In this document: positions 48,497 to 56,485 of the stretch, one piece after another
How positions within the stretch are numbered: position 1 is the stretch's first letter
Layout of the letters: every line of letters begins with the position of its first letter
Assembly: GCA_045630285.1 (NCBI GenBank)
Contig: JAZQSX010000063.1
Span: 18,029-82,028, forward strand
DNA: 64,000 nucleotides
Direction: 5' to 3'
DNA from: RGIG3009 sp045630285
Lineage (GTDB): Bacteria > Bacillota > Clostridia > Oscillospirales > Acutalibacteraceae
Made by a program: the position numbers and the translations under genes
The notes under the pieces: generated by a model
The model's input: the letters and a program-made list of their open reading frames with translations, nothing else
What the model was told of the DNA's origin: nothing
Database searches by the model: none

Positions 48497-50537
48497 AATT
48501 CATACCTTGCTCGCCTGTGCGGGTGAACAGCGCGGCAACCGCCTCACGAAGCAGTTGATGCTCCGGCTTTTCCAAGGCGGGATCGGATTCGTGCAGGGCA
48601 CGTGCAGCGGACTGAGCATCGTGCAGAAGCTCCATATCGCTGAGAAGATCCGCAATGCGAAGCTCGGGTAAGCCGTGCTGACGGTTGCCGAAGAAATCAC
48701 CCGGACCACGGAGCTGGAGATCGGCATCGGCGATTTTAAAGCCGTCGGTCGTTTCGCACATGACCTTAAGCCGGCGCACGGCTTCGGCGTTTTGCGCATC
48801 AGAGATGAGAATACAGGTCGAAGCGTGCTTGCCACGTCCCACACGGCCACGCAGCTGGTGCAACTGCGCCAAGCCAAAGCGTTCGGCGTTTTCGATCACC
48901 ATCAGTACGGCGTTGGGGACGTCGACACCGACCTCCACGACAGTTGTGGAGACGAGTAACGATAACCGGCCCTCAGAAAAATCACGCATGACCTGATCTT
49001 TATCCTTGGTTTTCATTTTTCCGTGAAGCAGTCCCACGGAGTATCCATGGAATGGGCCGTCAGCCAATTCCCGAGCGTAAGCTTCGGCGGCGACCAGATC
49101 GGTCTCGCCCTCTTCCACCAACGGGCAGACGACGTACGCCTGCCGCCCTTCGTCCAGGAATTTGCGTACGTAGCCGTAGGCTCGTTCCCGTTTTGCCGTG
49201 TCGATCGCATACGTTTCAATGGGAGTACGGCCGGGCGGCAACTCATTTAACACCGATACGTCCAAATCGCCGTATACCATCAACGCCAACGTGCGGGGAA
49301 TGGGGGTGGCGGACATAACGAGCAAATGCGGATGAGCGCCCTTGGCAGCGAGAGCCGCACGCTGACGTACACCAAAACGGTGCTGCTCATCGGTGATTAC
49401 AAGACCTAAAGCGGCAAATTGTACAGCTTCGGACAAAACGGCGTGGGTACCGACGAGAAACTGACATTCGCCGCTCTCCACCTGCTCCAGAACCTTAGTC
49501 TTCTGTGCTTTCGTGAGAGAACCGGTGAGCAAACCAATGCGAACGTTCGGTTTGTCAGCAAACAGCCGTTGCAGTGAGGCTTGATGCTGACGTGCGAGAA
49601 TTTCGGTCGGTGCCATCATAACACACTGCCAGCCGTTGCGGATCGCCGTATAGGCGACACAGGCGGCGACAGCCGTTTTTCCGCTGCCCACATCGCCTTG
49701 CAGCAAGCGGTTCATGGGTACGGAGCGCCGCATATCCGCTACACACTCAGCCACGGCACGCTGTTGGGCGCCCGTCAGCGTGTAGGGGAGTGAAGCACAG
49801 AAATCACTCGTATAGTCGTTGTGTATACGAACGGCGGTTTCGGTCAGGTTGCGTCCTTTAATACCAAGCAAGCCAAGCTGCAACAGCAGCAGTTCTTCAA
49901 ACACCAGCCGACGACGCGCCGTTTCCAGCGCCTCACGGTCGGTGGGGAAGTGGATGTTGCTGATAGCGTAGCGACGGGCGCACAGCTTTTGTTCTTGACG
50001 CAGTTCGTTGGGGAGAATATCCTGATCCAACGCCGCATCCAGCTCCAAGAGGGCAGAAGCAGCGATTTTTTCGATATACCGTGAGGTGAGCCCGGCGGTG
50101 AGGGGATAGATAGGACGGATGCGAGCGCCGGTCTCAGCAGATTCAATAAGAGGTGAGGACATTTCGGGCGTGCGTCCACCGGTGAGCGTTCCAAACAGCA
50201 GATACTGTTGTCCCGCTTTGACCTTTTGGGCGGTGTATGGGTTGTTAAACAGCGTTACACGCACGATACCGCTGGCGTCTGCCAGTGAAAAGGTATACAA
50301 GGACAACCCTTTCCGAATGCGACGCTCCACCGGAGCGGAGAGTGCCGTTCCCCGAATACAGCAGGTTTCACCTCGGGGAGCCTCGGCGATCGAGACTACC
50401 GACGACCAATCCTCATATTGCCGCGGGTAATGCGACAGTAAATCGCCAACGGTATGAATGCCTAAGCGGGCAAGCAACGCCGCCCGTTTCTCGCCAACGC
50501 CTTTTAAGTACTGTACCGAGGTTTCTGAAGTCAGCAC
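48495..50537 (-). CDS. recG: ATP-dependent DNA helicase RecG
   Basis: Branch-migration helicase that remodels stalled forks and Holliday junctions. The N-terminal wedge/OB domain spans about residues 1-240. Walker A is QGDVGSGKTAVAA, the DExx box is DEQHRFGVRQR, MSATPIPRTLALMVYGDLD is motif III, and helicase motifs GVDVPNAVLMVIENAERFGL and LHQLRGRVGRGKH follow. The GTG at 50537 is preferred since AGGAGG lies immediately before the GTG at 50543. Length is about 680 residues. Part of the yloU-fakA-recG block. Confidence 0.96.
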   Translation of the reverse strand: MLTSETSVQYLKGVGEKRAALLARLGIHTVGDLLSHYPRQYEDWSSVVSIAEAPRGETCCIRGTALSAPVERRIRKGLSLYTFSLADASGIVRVTLFNNPYTAQKVKAGQQYLLFGTLTGGRTPEMSSPLIESAETGARIRPIYPLTAGLTSRYIEKIAASALLELDAALDQDILPNELRQEQKLCARRYAISNIHFPTDREALETARRRLVFEELLLLQLGLLGIKGRNLTETAVRIHNDYTSDFCASLPYTLTGAQQRAVAECVADMRRSVPMNRLLQGDVGSGKTAVAACVAYTAIRNGWQCVMMAPTEILARQHQASLQRLFADKPNVRIGLLTGSLTKAQKTKVLEQVESGECQFLVGTHAVLSEAVQFAALGLVITDEQHRFGVRQRAALAAKGAHPHLLVMSATPIPRTLALMVYGDLDVSVLNELPPGRTPIETYAIDTAKRERAYGYVRKFLDEGRQAYVVCPLVEEGETDLVAAEAYARELADGPFHGYSVGLLHGKMKTKDKDQVMRDFSEGRLSLLVSTTVVEVGVDVPNAVLMVIENAERFGLAQLHQLRGRVGRGKHASTCILISDAQNAEAVRRLKVMCETTDGFKIADADLQLRGPGDFFGNRQHGLPELRIADLLSDMELLHDAQSAARALHESDPALEKPEHQLLREAVAALFTRTGEQGMN

Positions 50538-50562
50538 AGGCACGTCCTCCTTTCTCCTTTTT

Positions 50563-50603
50563 AAAAACAGCCGATAACGACCGAAGTGGCGTTATCGGCT
50601 GTT
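50563..50603 (-). terminator. rho-independent terminator between fakA and recG (minus strand)
   Basis: A perfect 14-bp stem, AACAGCCGATAACG (50566-50579) with CGTTATCGGCTGTT (50590-50603) around a 10-base loop. On the minus strand the stem ends in a run of T, so it can stop transcription coming from fakA before recG. Confidence 0.8.
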
Positions 50604-50615
50604 GTGCAGAGCCGG

Positions 50616-52286
50616 TTATTCAACAGAAATGAAATAGTAATAGACAGGCTGGCCGCCGTTGATGACGGTGACCTCAATGTCGTTGCCGTAGCGGGATTCC
50701 AGTGCCGCCTTCAGTGCGTTAGCCTTCTTCGCACTGACGCCCTCACCGTGAAGAATGGTGATGAACGAAGCACCTTTACCACTCAAACGGCGGGAGTTGA
50801 CGATGTTCTTGGTCAGCTTCATAGCGGCGTGCTGCATTTCCTTGTCAGTAAAGGAGAGCTTGCCGTTATCCAACGCCAAAATATCGCCTTCGTGAATGTT
50901 GCGTCCCTCAAAATCGCTGTTACGGGCAGCGAAAGTGATAGAACCCGTGGTGACGTTGTCCGCCGCCTTCATCATCGCTGTCAGGTTATCCTTCACCTTG
51001 GCATCGGGATCGAAGGCCAACATGGCGGAGATGCCCTGCGGAATGGTGCGGGTAGGCAAAACGTGCACCTCACGATCGGCAAGCGGAATGGCTTGCTCGG
51101 CGGCGAGGATGATGTTTTTGTTGTTCGGCAGAACGTAAACGACCTTAGCGGGAGTCGCCTGAATGGCATTCAAAATATCGTCGGTAGAGGGGTTCATCGT
51201 CTGACCACCGGATACCACCTGGTGGCATCCGAGATCGGTAAACAGCGATTTCAGGCCGTTGCCGGCAGCGACAGCAACAAAACCGAACTCTTCTTCGGGC
51301 TCAACACGTTCCAACGTGGGAACGGGTTCACCTTCGGGTTCGCCGACCCAACCGGCGTTTTGATGCTGAATACGCATATTTTCAATCTTCACGGTTTCGA
51401 ACTGACCGTATTCCACGCCCTTGGACAGCGCTTTACCGGGATCGTTTGTATGGACGTGTACTTTGATGATCTCCTCATCGTCGACCACGACGACGCAATC
51501 GCCGATGCTTTCCAGATAAGCACGCAGCTTCAGGGGATCCTTGGTGCACTTTTTATCCCGTGCAACGATGAACTCGGTGCAGTAGGTAAAGGTAATATCG
51601 GTCTCGAAAGAACCGGCGGCGCTTACCTTGCGTTCCGTTGCAGAAGCGGGAGCGACAGCCGCCTCGCCCTCGACGATCGGTTCGCCGCGGAACACAGCCT
51701 GCATCGCACGCAGAATGATATACAGCCCCTGGCCACCGGCGTCGACCACACCGGCCTTTTTCAACACAGGGAGCAGTTCGGGGGTGCGCTGCAGCGAAGC
51801 GTCGGCCTCGGCACAGATCGCTTCCCAAACGTATTCTACCGAAGCATCCTTTTTGCCGGCGGCAATGCCTTTTTCCGCCGCTTCACGAGCAACGGTAAGA
51901 ATGGTGCCCTCGGTCGGCTTCATAACCGCTTTGTAGGCGGCGTCCACGCCCAGCTTCAAAGCGGAAGCGAGATCTGCACCGGTTGCTTCCGTCTTTCCTT
52001 TCAAGCCCTTGGAAAAACCACGGAACAGCAGAGAAAGGATGACACCGGAGTTACCGCGCGCACCACGCAGCAGTGCAGCGGAGGCGGCATCAGCCGTTTC
52101 GGTGACGGTGGGGTTGCCCAAACGGGACAATTCCCGTGCCGCCGCCGAAATAGTCATCGACATATTGGTACCCGTATCGCCATCGGGAACGGGGAAGATG
52201 TTAAGCTCATCGACCTCCTGCTTTCGCAGAGACAGGGCATTGGACGCCGAAATCATGGCGTCACGCAATTGTTTACCTTGAATCAA
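50616..52286 (-). CDS. fakA: DAK2 domain fatty acid kinase FakA/YloV
   Basis: ATP-dependent kinase that phosphorylates fatty acids bound to a DegV-family FakB. The TTG at 52286 is preferred: AAGGAG overlaps the GTG at 52295 and is spaced 7 bases from the TTG. The N-terminal DAK2 domain has NIFPVPDGDTGTNMSMT and GARGNSGVILSLLFRGF; the middle has VDAGGQGLYIILRAM; and the C-terminal region ends HGEGVSAKKANALKAAL. Length is about 556 residues. Upstream yloU and downstream recG match the Firmicutes order. A DegV gene lies at 58365. Confidence 0.93.
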   Translation of the reverse strand: MIQGKQLRDAMISASNALSLRKQEVDELNIFPVPDGDTGTNMSMTISAAARELSRLGNPTVTETADAASAALLRGARGNSGVILSLLFRGFSKGLKGKTEATGADLASALKLGVDAAYKAVMKPTEGTILTVAREAAEKGIAAGKKDASVEYVWEAICAEADASLQRTPELLPVLKKAGVVDAGGQGLYIILRAMQAVFRGEPIVEGEAAVAPASATERKVSAAGSFETDITFTYCTEFIVARDKKCTKDPLKLRAYLESIGDCVVVVDDEEIIKVHVHTNDPGKALSKGVEYGQFETVKIENMRIQHQNAGWVGEPEGEPVPTLERVEPEEEFGFVAVAAGNGLKSLFTDLGCHQVVSGGQTMNPSTDDILNAIQATPAKVVYVLPNNKNIILAAEQAIPLADREVHVLPTRTIPQGISAMLAFDPDAKVKDNLTAMMKAADNVTTGSITFAARNSDFEGRNIHEGDILALDNGKLSFTDKEMQHAAMKLTKNIVNSRRLSGKGASFITILHGEGVSAKKANALKAALESRYGNDIEVTVINGGQPVYYYFISVE

Positions 52287-52337
52287 ACGTAGCACTCCTT
52301 TTCGGGACGCGGGTATATCACCCGGTCGTTACAGACT

Positions 52338-52691
52338 TTACTCGGTCTTCATACCGTCGATATACACGTTGACCCGTTTAACGGACAAGCCGGTGGCTTG
52401 TTCAACCGTGTAACGTACTTTATTCACGATGCTCTTGGAAATTTCAGCGATATTCATGCCGTAAATGACACAGATGTGGAGATCGACGACCAATCTGCCG
52501 TTTTCACTGCGCACACGAATGCCCTGATCGGCAAAATCACGGCTGTAAAAAATCGAACGGATGCCCTGGCGCGTACCGCTTTTCATCATACCGGCGACAC
52601 CGTAGCATGCCGAAACAGAATTACCGATCAAGTAGGCAAAATAGTCCTGCGAAATGCGGATCGTTCCCAGGTGATTTTCGATACGGATCAT
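52338..52691 (-). CDS. Asp23/Gls24 family protein (YloU-like)
   Basis: A 117-residue protein. ENHLGTIRISQDYFAYLIGNSVSACYGVAGM at the N-terminus (split here: GTIRISQDYFAYLIG then CYGVAGM) and VDLHICVIYGMNIAEI, VRYTVEQATGLSVKRVNVYIDG at the C-terminus are typical of the Asp23 family, small envelope-associated proteins of Firmicutes. Its role with FakA is not defined, though the pairing is conserved. Usual neighbour rpmB is absent from this side. Promoter at 52773-52801. Confidence 0.92.
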   Translation of the reverse strand: MIRIENHLGTIRISQDYFAYLIGNSVSACYGVAGMMKSGTRQGIRSIFYSRDFADQGIRVRSENGRLVVDLHICVIYGMNIAEISKSIVNKVRYTVEQATGLSVKRVNVYIDGMKTE

Positions 52692-52772
52692 AAGGTCAAC
52701 ACACCTTTCTGTGCACGAAACACAACATTAATCTTATGATAGCGGTGGGCATTCCACCACACATACAGCGTT

Positions 52773-52801
52773 ATTATAACGCATTTTCAAAAAATAATCA
52801 A
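52773..52801 (-). promoter_or_regulatory. sigma-A promoter for yloU-fakA
   Basis: On the minus strand, TTGATT (complement of 52796-52801), a 17-base spacer and perfect TATAAT (complement of 52773-52778). Confidence 0.75.
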
Positions 52802-52837
52802 GAGGAAATGACAAGGTTTGGTAAAAATGATAAATGA

Positions 52838-52867
52838 TTGACAAAAATAGGGTGGTTGACTTATAAT
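52838..52867 (+). promoter_or_regulatory. near-consensus sigma-A promoter for the aconitase gene
   Basis: Perfect TTGACA at 52838-52843, an 18-base spacer and perfect TATAAT at 52862-52867, 28 bases before ATG 52896. Confidence 0.85.
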
Positions 52868-52895
52868 AAAGTTTATATTAAAAGGAGTGATTATC

Positions 52896-54827
52896 ATGGG
52901 TGACACATTGGCACAAAAGCTGATTCGTTCTCATTTGGTTTCCGGCGAGATGAACGTCGGCGAGGAAATCGGCTTGAAGATAGACCAGACGTTAACACAG
53001 GATGCTACCGGTACGATGGCATACTTGGAGTTTGAAGCGATCGGTGTTCCTCGAGTACGCACGGAACGCTCGGTTGCGTATATTGACCATAACACGCTGC
53101 AGACCGGTTTTGAAAATGCGGATGATCACCGCTATATTCAAACGGTATGCAACAAGCACGGCATCTATTTTTCACGTCCCGGTAACGGCATCTGCCACCA
53201 GGTGCATTTGGAACGATTCGGCATCCCCGGGAAAACGCTCATCGGCTCCGACAGTCATACACCCACCGGCGGCGGTATCGGTATGCTTGCCTTTGGTGCC
53301 GGCGGATTGGACGTTGCTGTGGCAATGGGCGGAGGTGCGTATTACATCACCATGCCGAAAATGGTGCGTGTCAATTTGCACGGCCGACTGCAGCCGTGGG
53401 TTGCAGCGAAGGACGTGATTCTGGAAGTCCTGCGCCGTATGAGCGTCAAGGGCGGTGTCGGTAAGATCGTGGAATACGGCGGCGACGGCGTCGCAACGCT
53501 GTCCGTTCCCGAGCGTGCGACCATTACCAATATGGGCGCCGAGCTTGGTGCGTCCACGTCGATCTTCCCCTCGGACGACGTCACCCGCGCGTTTATGAAG
53601 GCCCAGGGTCGTGAGGCGGATTGGGTGCCGCTGGCCCCCGATGCCGATGCGGTGTATGACGAAGTGATCGATATTGATCTGTCGGCGTTGGAGCCGCTTG
53701 CGGCGTGCCCGCACTCTCCCGATGCTGTGCGTCCTGTCTCGGAGATCGCCGGTATTACGGTGGATCAGTGCTGCATTGGCTCCTGCACCAACTCGTCGTT
53801 AATGGATCTGCTGAAGGTAGCGGCGATCCTGAAAGGAAAAACAGTGCATCCGCACGTTAGCCTGTCGATCGCTCCCGGCTCCAAGCAGGTGTATACCATG
53901 CTGGCGGAAAACGGCGCGTTGGCGGATCTGATTGCAGCCGGTGCCCGTATTTTGGAGTGTGCTTGCGGTCCGTGCATCGGTATGGGACAGTCGCCCAACT
54001 CCGGCGGTGTGTCGCTGCGCACGTTTAACCGCAACTTTGAAGGACGCTCCGGCACCGCCGACGGTCAGGTCTATTTGGTCAGCCCGGAGGTGGCGGCCGT
54101 ATCGGCACTTACCGGCGTTTTGACCGATCCCCGTACCTTTGGTGAGCCGGTCTCGGTAACGATGCCCGAGAGCTTCCGTATTGACGATAATATGATCATT
54201 CCTCCGGTAGCGGCAGAGGATATGGACCGTGTAACTGTTGAACGCGGTCCGAACATCAAGCCGTTCCCGCAGACCCGTCCGTTGGATGAGACGGTAGCAG
54301 CCAAGGTGTTGCTTAAGGTGGGCGATAACATCACCACCGATCACATTATGCCGGCAGGCGCTAAGATTTTGCCGCTGCGTTCGAATATTCCCGCCATTTC
54401 GGAGCATTGCTTCGTGCGGTGCGACGTCGATTTCCCCTCCCGCTGTCACCGTGAGGGCGCCGGTATCATCATCGGTGGCTCCAACTACGGTCAGGGCAGC
54501 TCGAGAGAGCATGCGGCGTTGGCACCGTTGTATCTCGGCATCCGTGCGGTGGTGGCGAAGTCCTTTGCCCGTATTCACGCTGCTAACCTGATCAATGCGG
54601 GAATTCTGCCGCTTACCTTCGAAAACGAAGCCGATTACGATCGTATTTCGCTGTATGACGAGCTGGTCCTGCCGCAGGTGCGTGAGCGCATTCAAAACGG
54701 TGAGGCACTGGTGCTGGAAAACAAGACGACCGGCGAATCTTATGCGGTGCGCACCGGTTTCTCCGAGCGCCAGATCGCCGTGCTTCTTGCGGGCGGATTG
54801 TTGGATTATACCCGTGAAAACGGATAA
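52896..54827 (+). CDS. aconitate hydratase
   Basis: [4Fe-4S] enzyme that isomerises citrate to isocitrate. ATG 52896 follows AAAGGAG. Motifs: ERSVAYIDHNTLQTG, GSDSHTPTGGGIGML, and the cluster ligands in CCIGSCTNSS and CACGPCIGMGQ. The C-terminal swivel domain has GDNITTDHIMPAGAKILP and GGSNYGQGSSREHAAL. The 643-residue form resembles the shorter Aquifex/Thermotoga-type aconitase, not the 890-residue AcnA. No citrate synthase or isocitrate dehydrogenase gene is nearby. The kinase gene follows after 37 bases. Confidence 0.92.
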   Translation: MGDTLAQKLIRSHLVSGEMNVGEEIGLKIDQTLTQDATGTMAYLEFEAIGVPRVRTERSVAYIDHNTLQTGFENADDHRYIQTVCNKHGIYFSRPGNGICHQVHLERFGIPGKTLIGSDSHTPTGGGIGMLAFGAGGLDVAVAMGGGAYYITMPKMVRVNLHGRLQPWVAAKDVILEVLRRMSVKGGVGKIVEYGGDGVATLSVPERATITNMGAELGASTSIFPSDDVTRAFMKAQGREADWVPLAPDADAVYDEVIDIDLSALEPLAACPHSPDAVRPVSEIAGITVDQCCIGSCTNSSLMDLLKVAAILKGKTVHPHVSLSIAPGSKQVYTMLAENGALADLIAAGARILECACGPCIGMGQSPNSGGVSLRTFNRNFEGRSGTADGQVYLVSPEVAAVSALTGVLTDPRTFGEPVSVTMPESFRIDDNMIIPPVAAEDMDRVTVERGPNIKPFPQTRPLDETVAAKVLLKVGDNITTDHIMPAGAKILPLRSNIPAISEHCFVRCDVDFPSRCHREGAGIIIGGSNYGQGSSREHAALAPLYLGIRAVVAKSFARIHAANLINAGILPLTFENEADYDRISLYDELVLPQVRERIQNGEALVLENKTTGESYAVRTGFSERQIAVLLAGGLLDYTRENG

Positions 54828-54864
54828 TTCTGTTTATATCGAATCAACAAGGGAGGGAGAACCC

Positions 54865-55743
54865 GTGCAGCGAGTTCGTATTGCGGATATGACGATCGAG
54901 ATGACCAATGCGGACGTGGAGTTTTTTACTCACCGCCTGCAGGCCTATCGTGACGACAGTGTTGGTTCTCCCGATTTGCGGATCACCTTTGAAATGCCGG
55001 AATCGATCCCGTATCCGGAAGGTCCGACCACGGTGTGCAACGAGCGGTTGAAGGTGACGGAGCTTGCTGACGGCCGTCGGTGCCGTGGTTTGTACGGCAG
55101 CAAGAGTGGACGGCTGCTGCAAACGATCACTTGTACGAGGGATTATGCAGAGGCGGAGATCCGTGTTCCGATCAATCGTGCACATCCCCGATTGACGTTG
55201 ACTGATTTTGAGTATATGTTCACCGGCCTGGTATTTTCCGATCGGTTGACGTATTTGGGAGGTTTGGTGCTGCACGGTTCTTCGTTGGCATTCGACGGCG
55301 ACGGCGTTATTTTTTCGGCGCCCTCCGGCACGGGAAAGTCGACTCACGCCGGGCTGTGGCGTGAGAAGTACGGCGACCGTGTCGTGGTACTCAACGATGA
55401 TAAGCCGGCGATCCGTTTTGATGAAGCGGGTGAACCGCTGGTCTACGGCACACCGTGGAGCGGCAAAACGGAACTGAATAACAACGTCAGTGCGCCGTTG
55501 CGTGGTATCGTGTTTTTACAGCGCGGGGAGGAGAATGCCATACGGCAGTTATCCATGACCGAAGCACTGCTGTATATGAATCGGGAGCTGGCACTGCCGT
55601 ATCACGATGCCGCATTGGGGGAGCAGCTGTTGGATACAGCGATGCGCCTCCTTCAGGCAGTTCCTGCATATTTGTTGACCTGCACTATCAGTGAAGATGC
55701 GGTGGAATTGGTCCGCAGCACGCTGAAGCTTGGAAAGGAATGA
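54865..55743 (+). CDS. HPr-kinase/PEP-carboxykinase-fold protein kinase-like, RiPP-cluster type
   Basis: GTG 54865 is chosen, spaced about 8 bases after GGGAGGG; longer readings run into the aconitase gene. Residues 150-183 show a Walker A SAPSGTGKSTHAGLW and VVVLNDDKPAI with the DD pair of HPr-kinase-like P-loop enzymes; YGTPWSGKTEL follows. The N-terminal 110 residues are not recognised. Related kinases occur in RiPP gene clusters, where one (paeninodin) phosphorylates a peptide Ser, whereas true HprK is hexameric and accompanies PTS genes. Length is 292 residues. Next gene, after 8 bases, is PqqD-like. Confidence 0.78.
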   Translation: MQRVRIADMTIEMTNADVEFFTHRLQAYRDDSVGSPDLRITFEMPESIPYPEGPTTVCNERLKVTELADGRRCRGLYGSKSGRLLQTITCTRDYAEAEIRVPINRAHPRLTLTDFEYMFTGLVFSDRLTYLGGLVLHGSSLAFDGDGVIFSAPSGTGKSTHAGLWREKYGDRVVVLNDDKPAIRFDEAGEPLVYGTPWSGKTELNNNVSAPLRGIVFLQRGEENAIRQLSMTEALLYMNRELALPYHDAALGEQLLDTAMRLLQAVPAYLLTCTISEDAVELVRSTLKLGKE

Positions 55744-55751
55744 GTGCAACC

Positions 55752-56015
55752 ATGAAGATCAAAGAAGGATTTGTACTTCGAAATATCTGCGGCGAATACG
55801 TGGTCGTAGCTGTTGGCCGGCAGACGTTGGATTTCAAAGGTCTGATCAAGCTGAACGAGACGGGAGCTTTCTTGTGGGAGCATCTGAAGAACGATTGCAC
55901 CGCCGAGGAACTGCTTGCGGCGCTTCGTGCGGAATATGATGTGGATGAGGATACCGCCAGAGCGGATATTCAGGCGTTTGAGGAGTCGCTTCGTGCGGCG
56001 GATCTGCTCGGATGA
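55752..56015 (+). CDS. PqqD-like protein (RiPP recognition element)
   Basis: An 87-residue protein. ATG 55752 is preferred over 55740 given AAAGGA at 55734-55739. It has GFVLRNICGEYVVVAVGR, the beta-strand start of PqqD, then LIKLNETGAFLWEHL (the conserved LNxxGxxLW motif) and TAEELLAALRAEYDVDEDTARADI. PqqD-like domains bind RiPP leader peptides. The stop overlaps the next gene by 4 bases. The kinase gene lies 8 bases before. Confidence 0.88.
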   Translation: MKIKEGFVLRNICGEYVVVAVGRQTLDFKGLIKLNETGAFLWEHLKNDCTAEELLAALRAEYDVDEDTARADIQAFEESLRAADLLG

Positions 56016-56485
56016 AGGCGAATGAGACGCAGGTGGCAATGGCTGATCTGCTGCCTATGATCGAGGACTCCTTCCGCCAAGGGCTGACGGTAACGCTGGG
56101 AGTGACCGGTAACAGTATGCTGCCGCTGTTTCGCCATAAGCGGGACAGTGTCATCCTGTCACCGTGTGATCCGCTGTCGCTCAAGCGTGGCGACGTGCCG
56201 CTGTATCGGCGGCCTGACGGCAAGTTTGTTCTGCACAGGATCCTGCACGCCAAAAAGGACACGTATACACTGGCGGGTGATGCCCAGCACGAGTTGGAGA
56301 TCGGTTTGCCAAAATCCTGCGTGTTGGCAGTGATGACCGGGTTTATCCGCAAAGGGAAAACCGTCAGCTGCCGCAACGTATGGTATCGTATGTACAGCGC
56401 TTGCTGGATGCTGCTGCGTCCGGTGCGACCCTATCTGTTTCGGGTAGCATCCCGTCTGCGGAGGAGGAAAAAACGTGAAGCGTAA
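56012..56485 (+). CDS. S24/S26 family signal peptidase-like protein
   Basis: A 157-residue protein, ATG 56012 inside the PqqD gene. TLGVTGNSMLPLFRHKRD (S35 nucleophile) and LSLKRGDVPLYRR, KFVLHRILHA (H75) match the S26/LexA-like peptidase core. The base position carries His rather than Lys, as in archaeal and ER-type signal peptidases. A possible membrane-associated segment lies near residues 130-148, followed by a basic tail. It may mature or release a peptide handled by the cluster, though that is inference. Overlaps the ABC gene by 11 bases. Confidence 0.8.
   Translation: MKANETQVAMADLLPMIEDSFRQGLTVTLGVTGNSMLPLFRHKRDSVILSPCDPLSLKRGDVPLYRRPDGKFVLHRILHAKKDTYTLAGDAQHELEIGLPKSCVLAVMTGFIRKGKTVSCRNVWYRMYSACWMLLRPVRPYLFRVASRLRRRKKREA

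Noticed and set aside
50586..52292. 568-codon plus-strand frame across fakA
   Set aside because: Antisense to fakA, whose motifs and context are clear; the frame arises from biased third positions.
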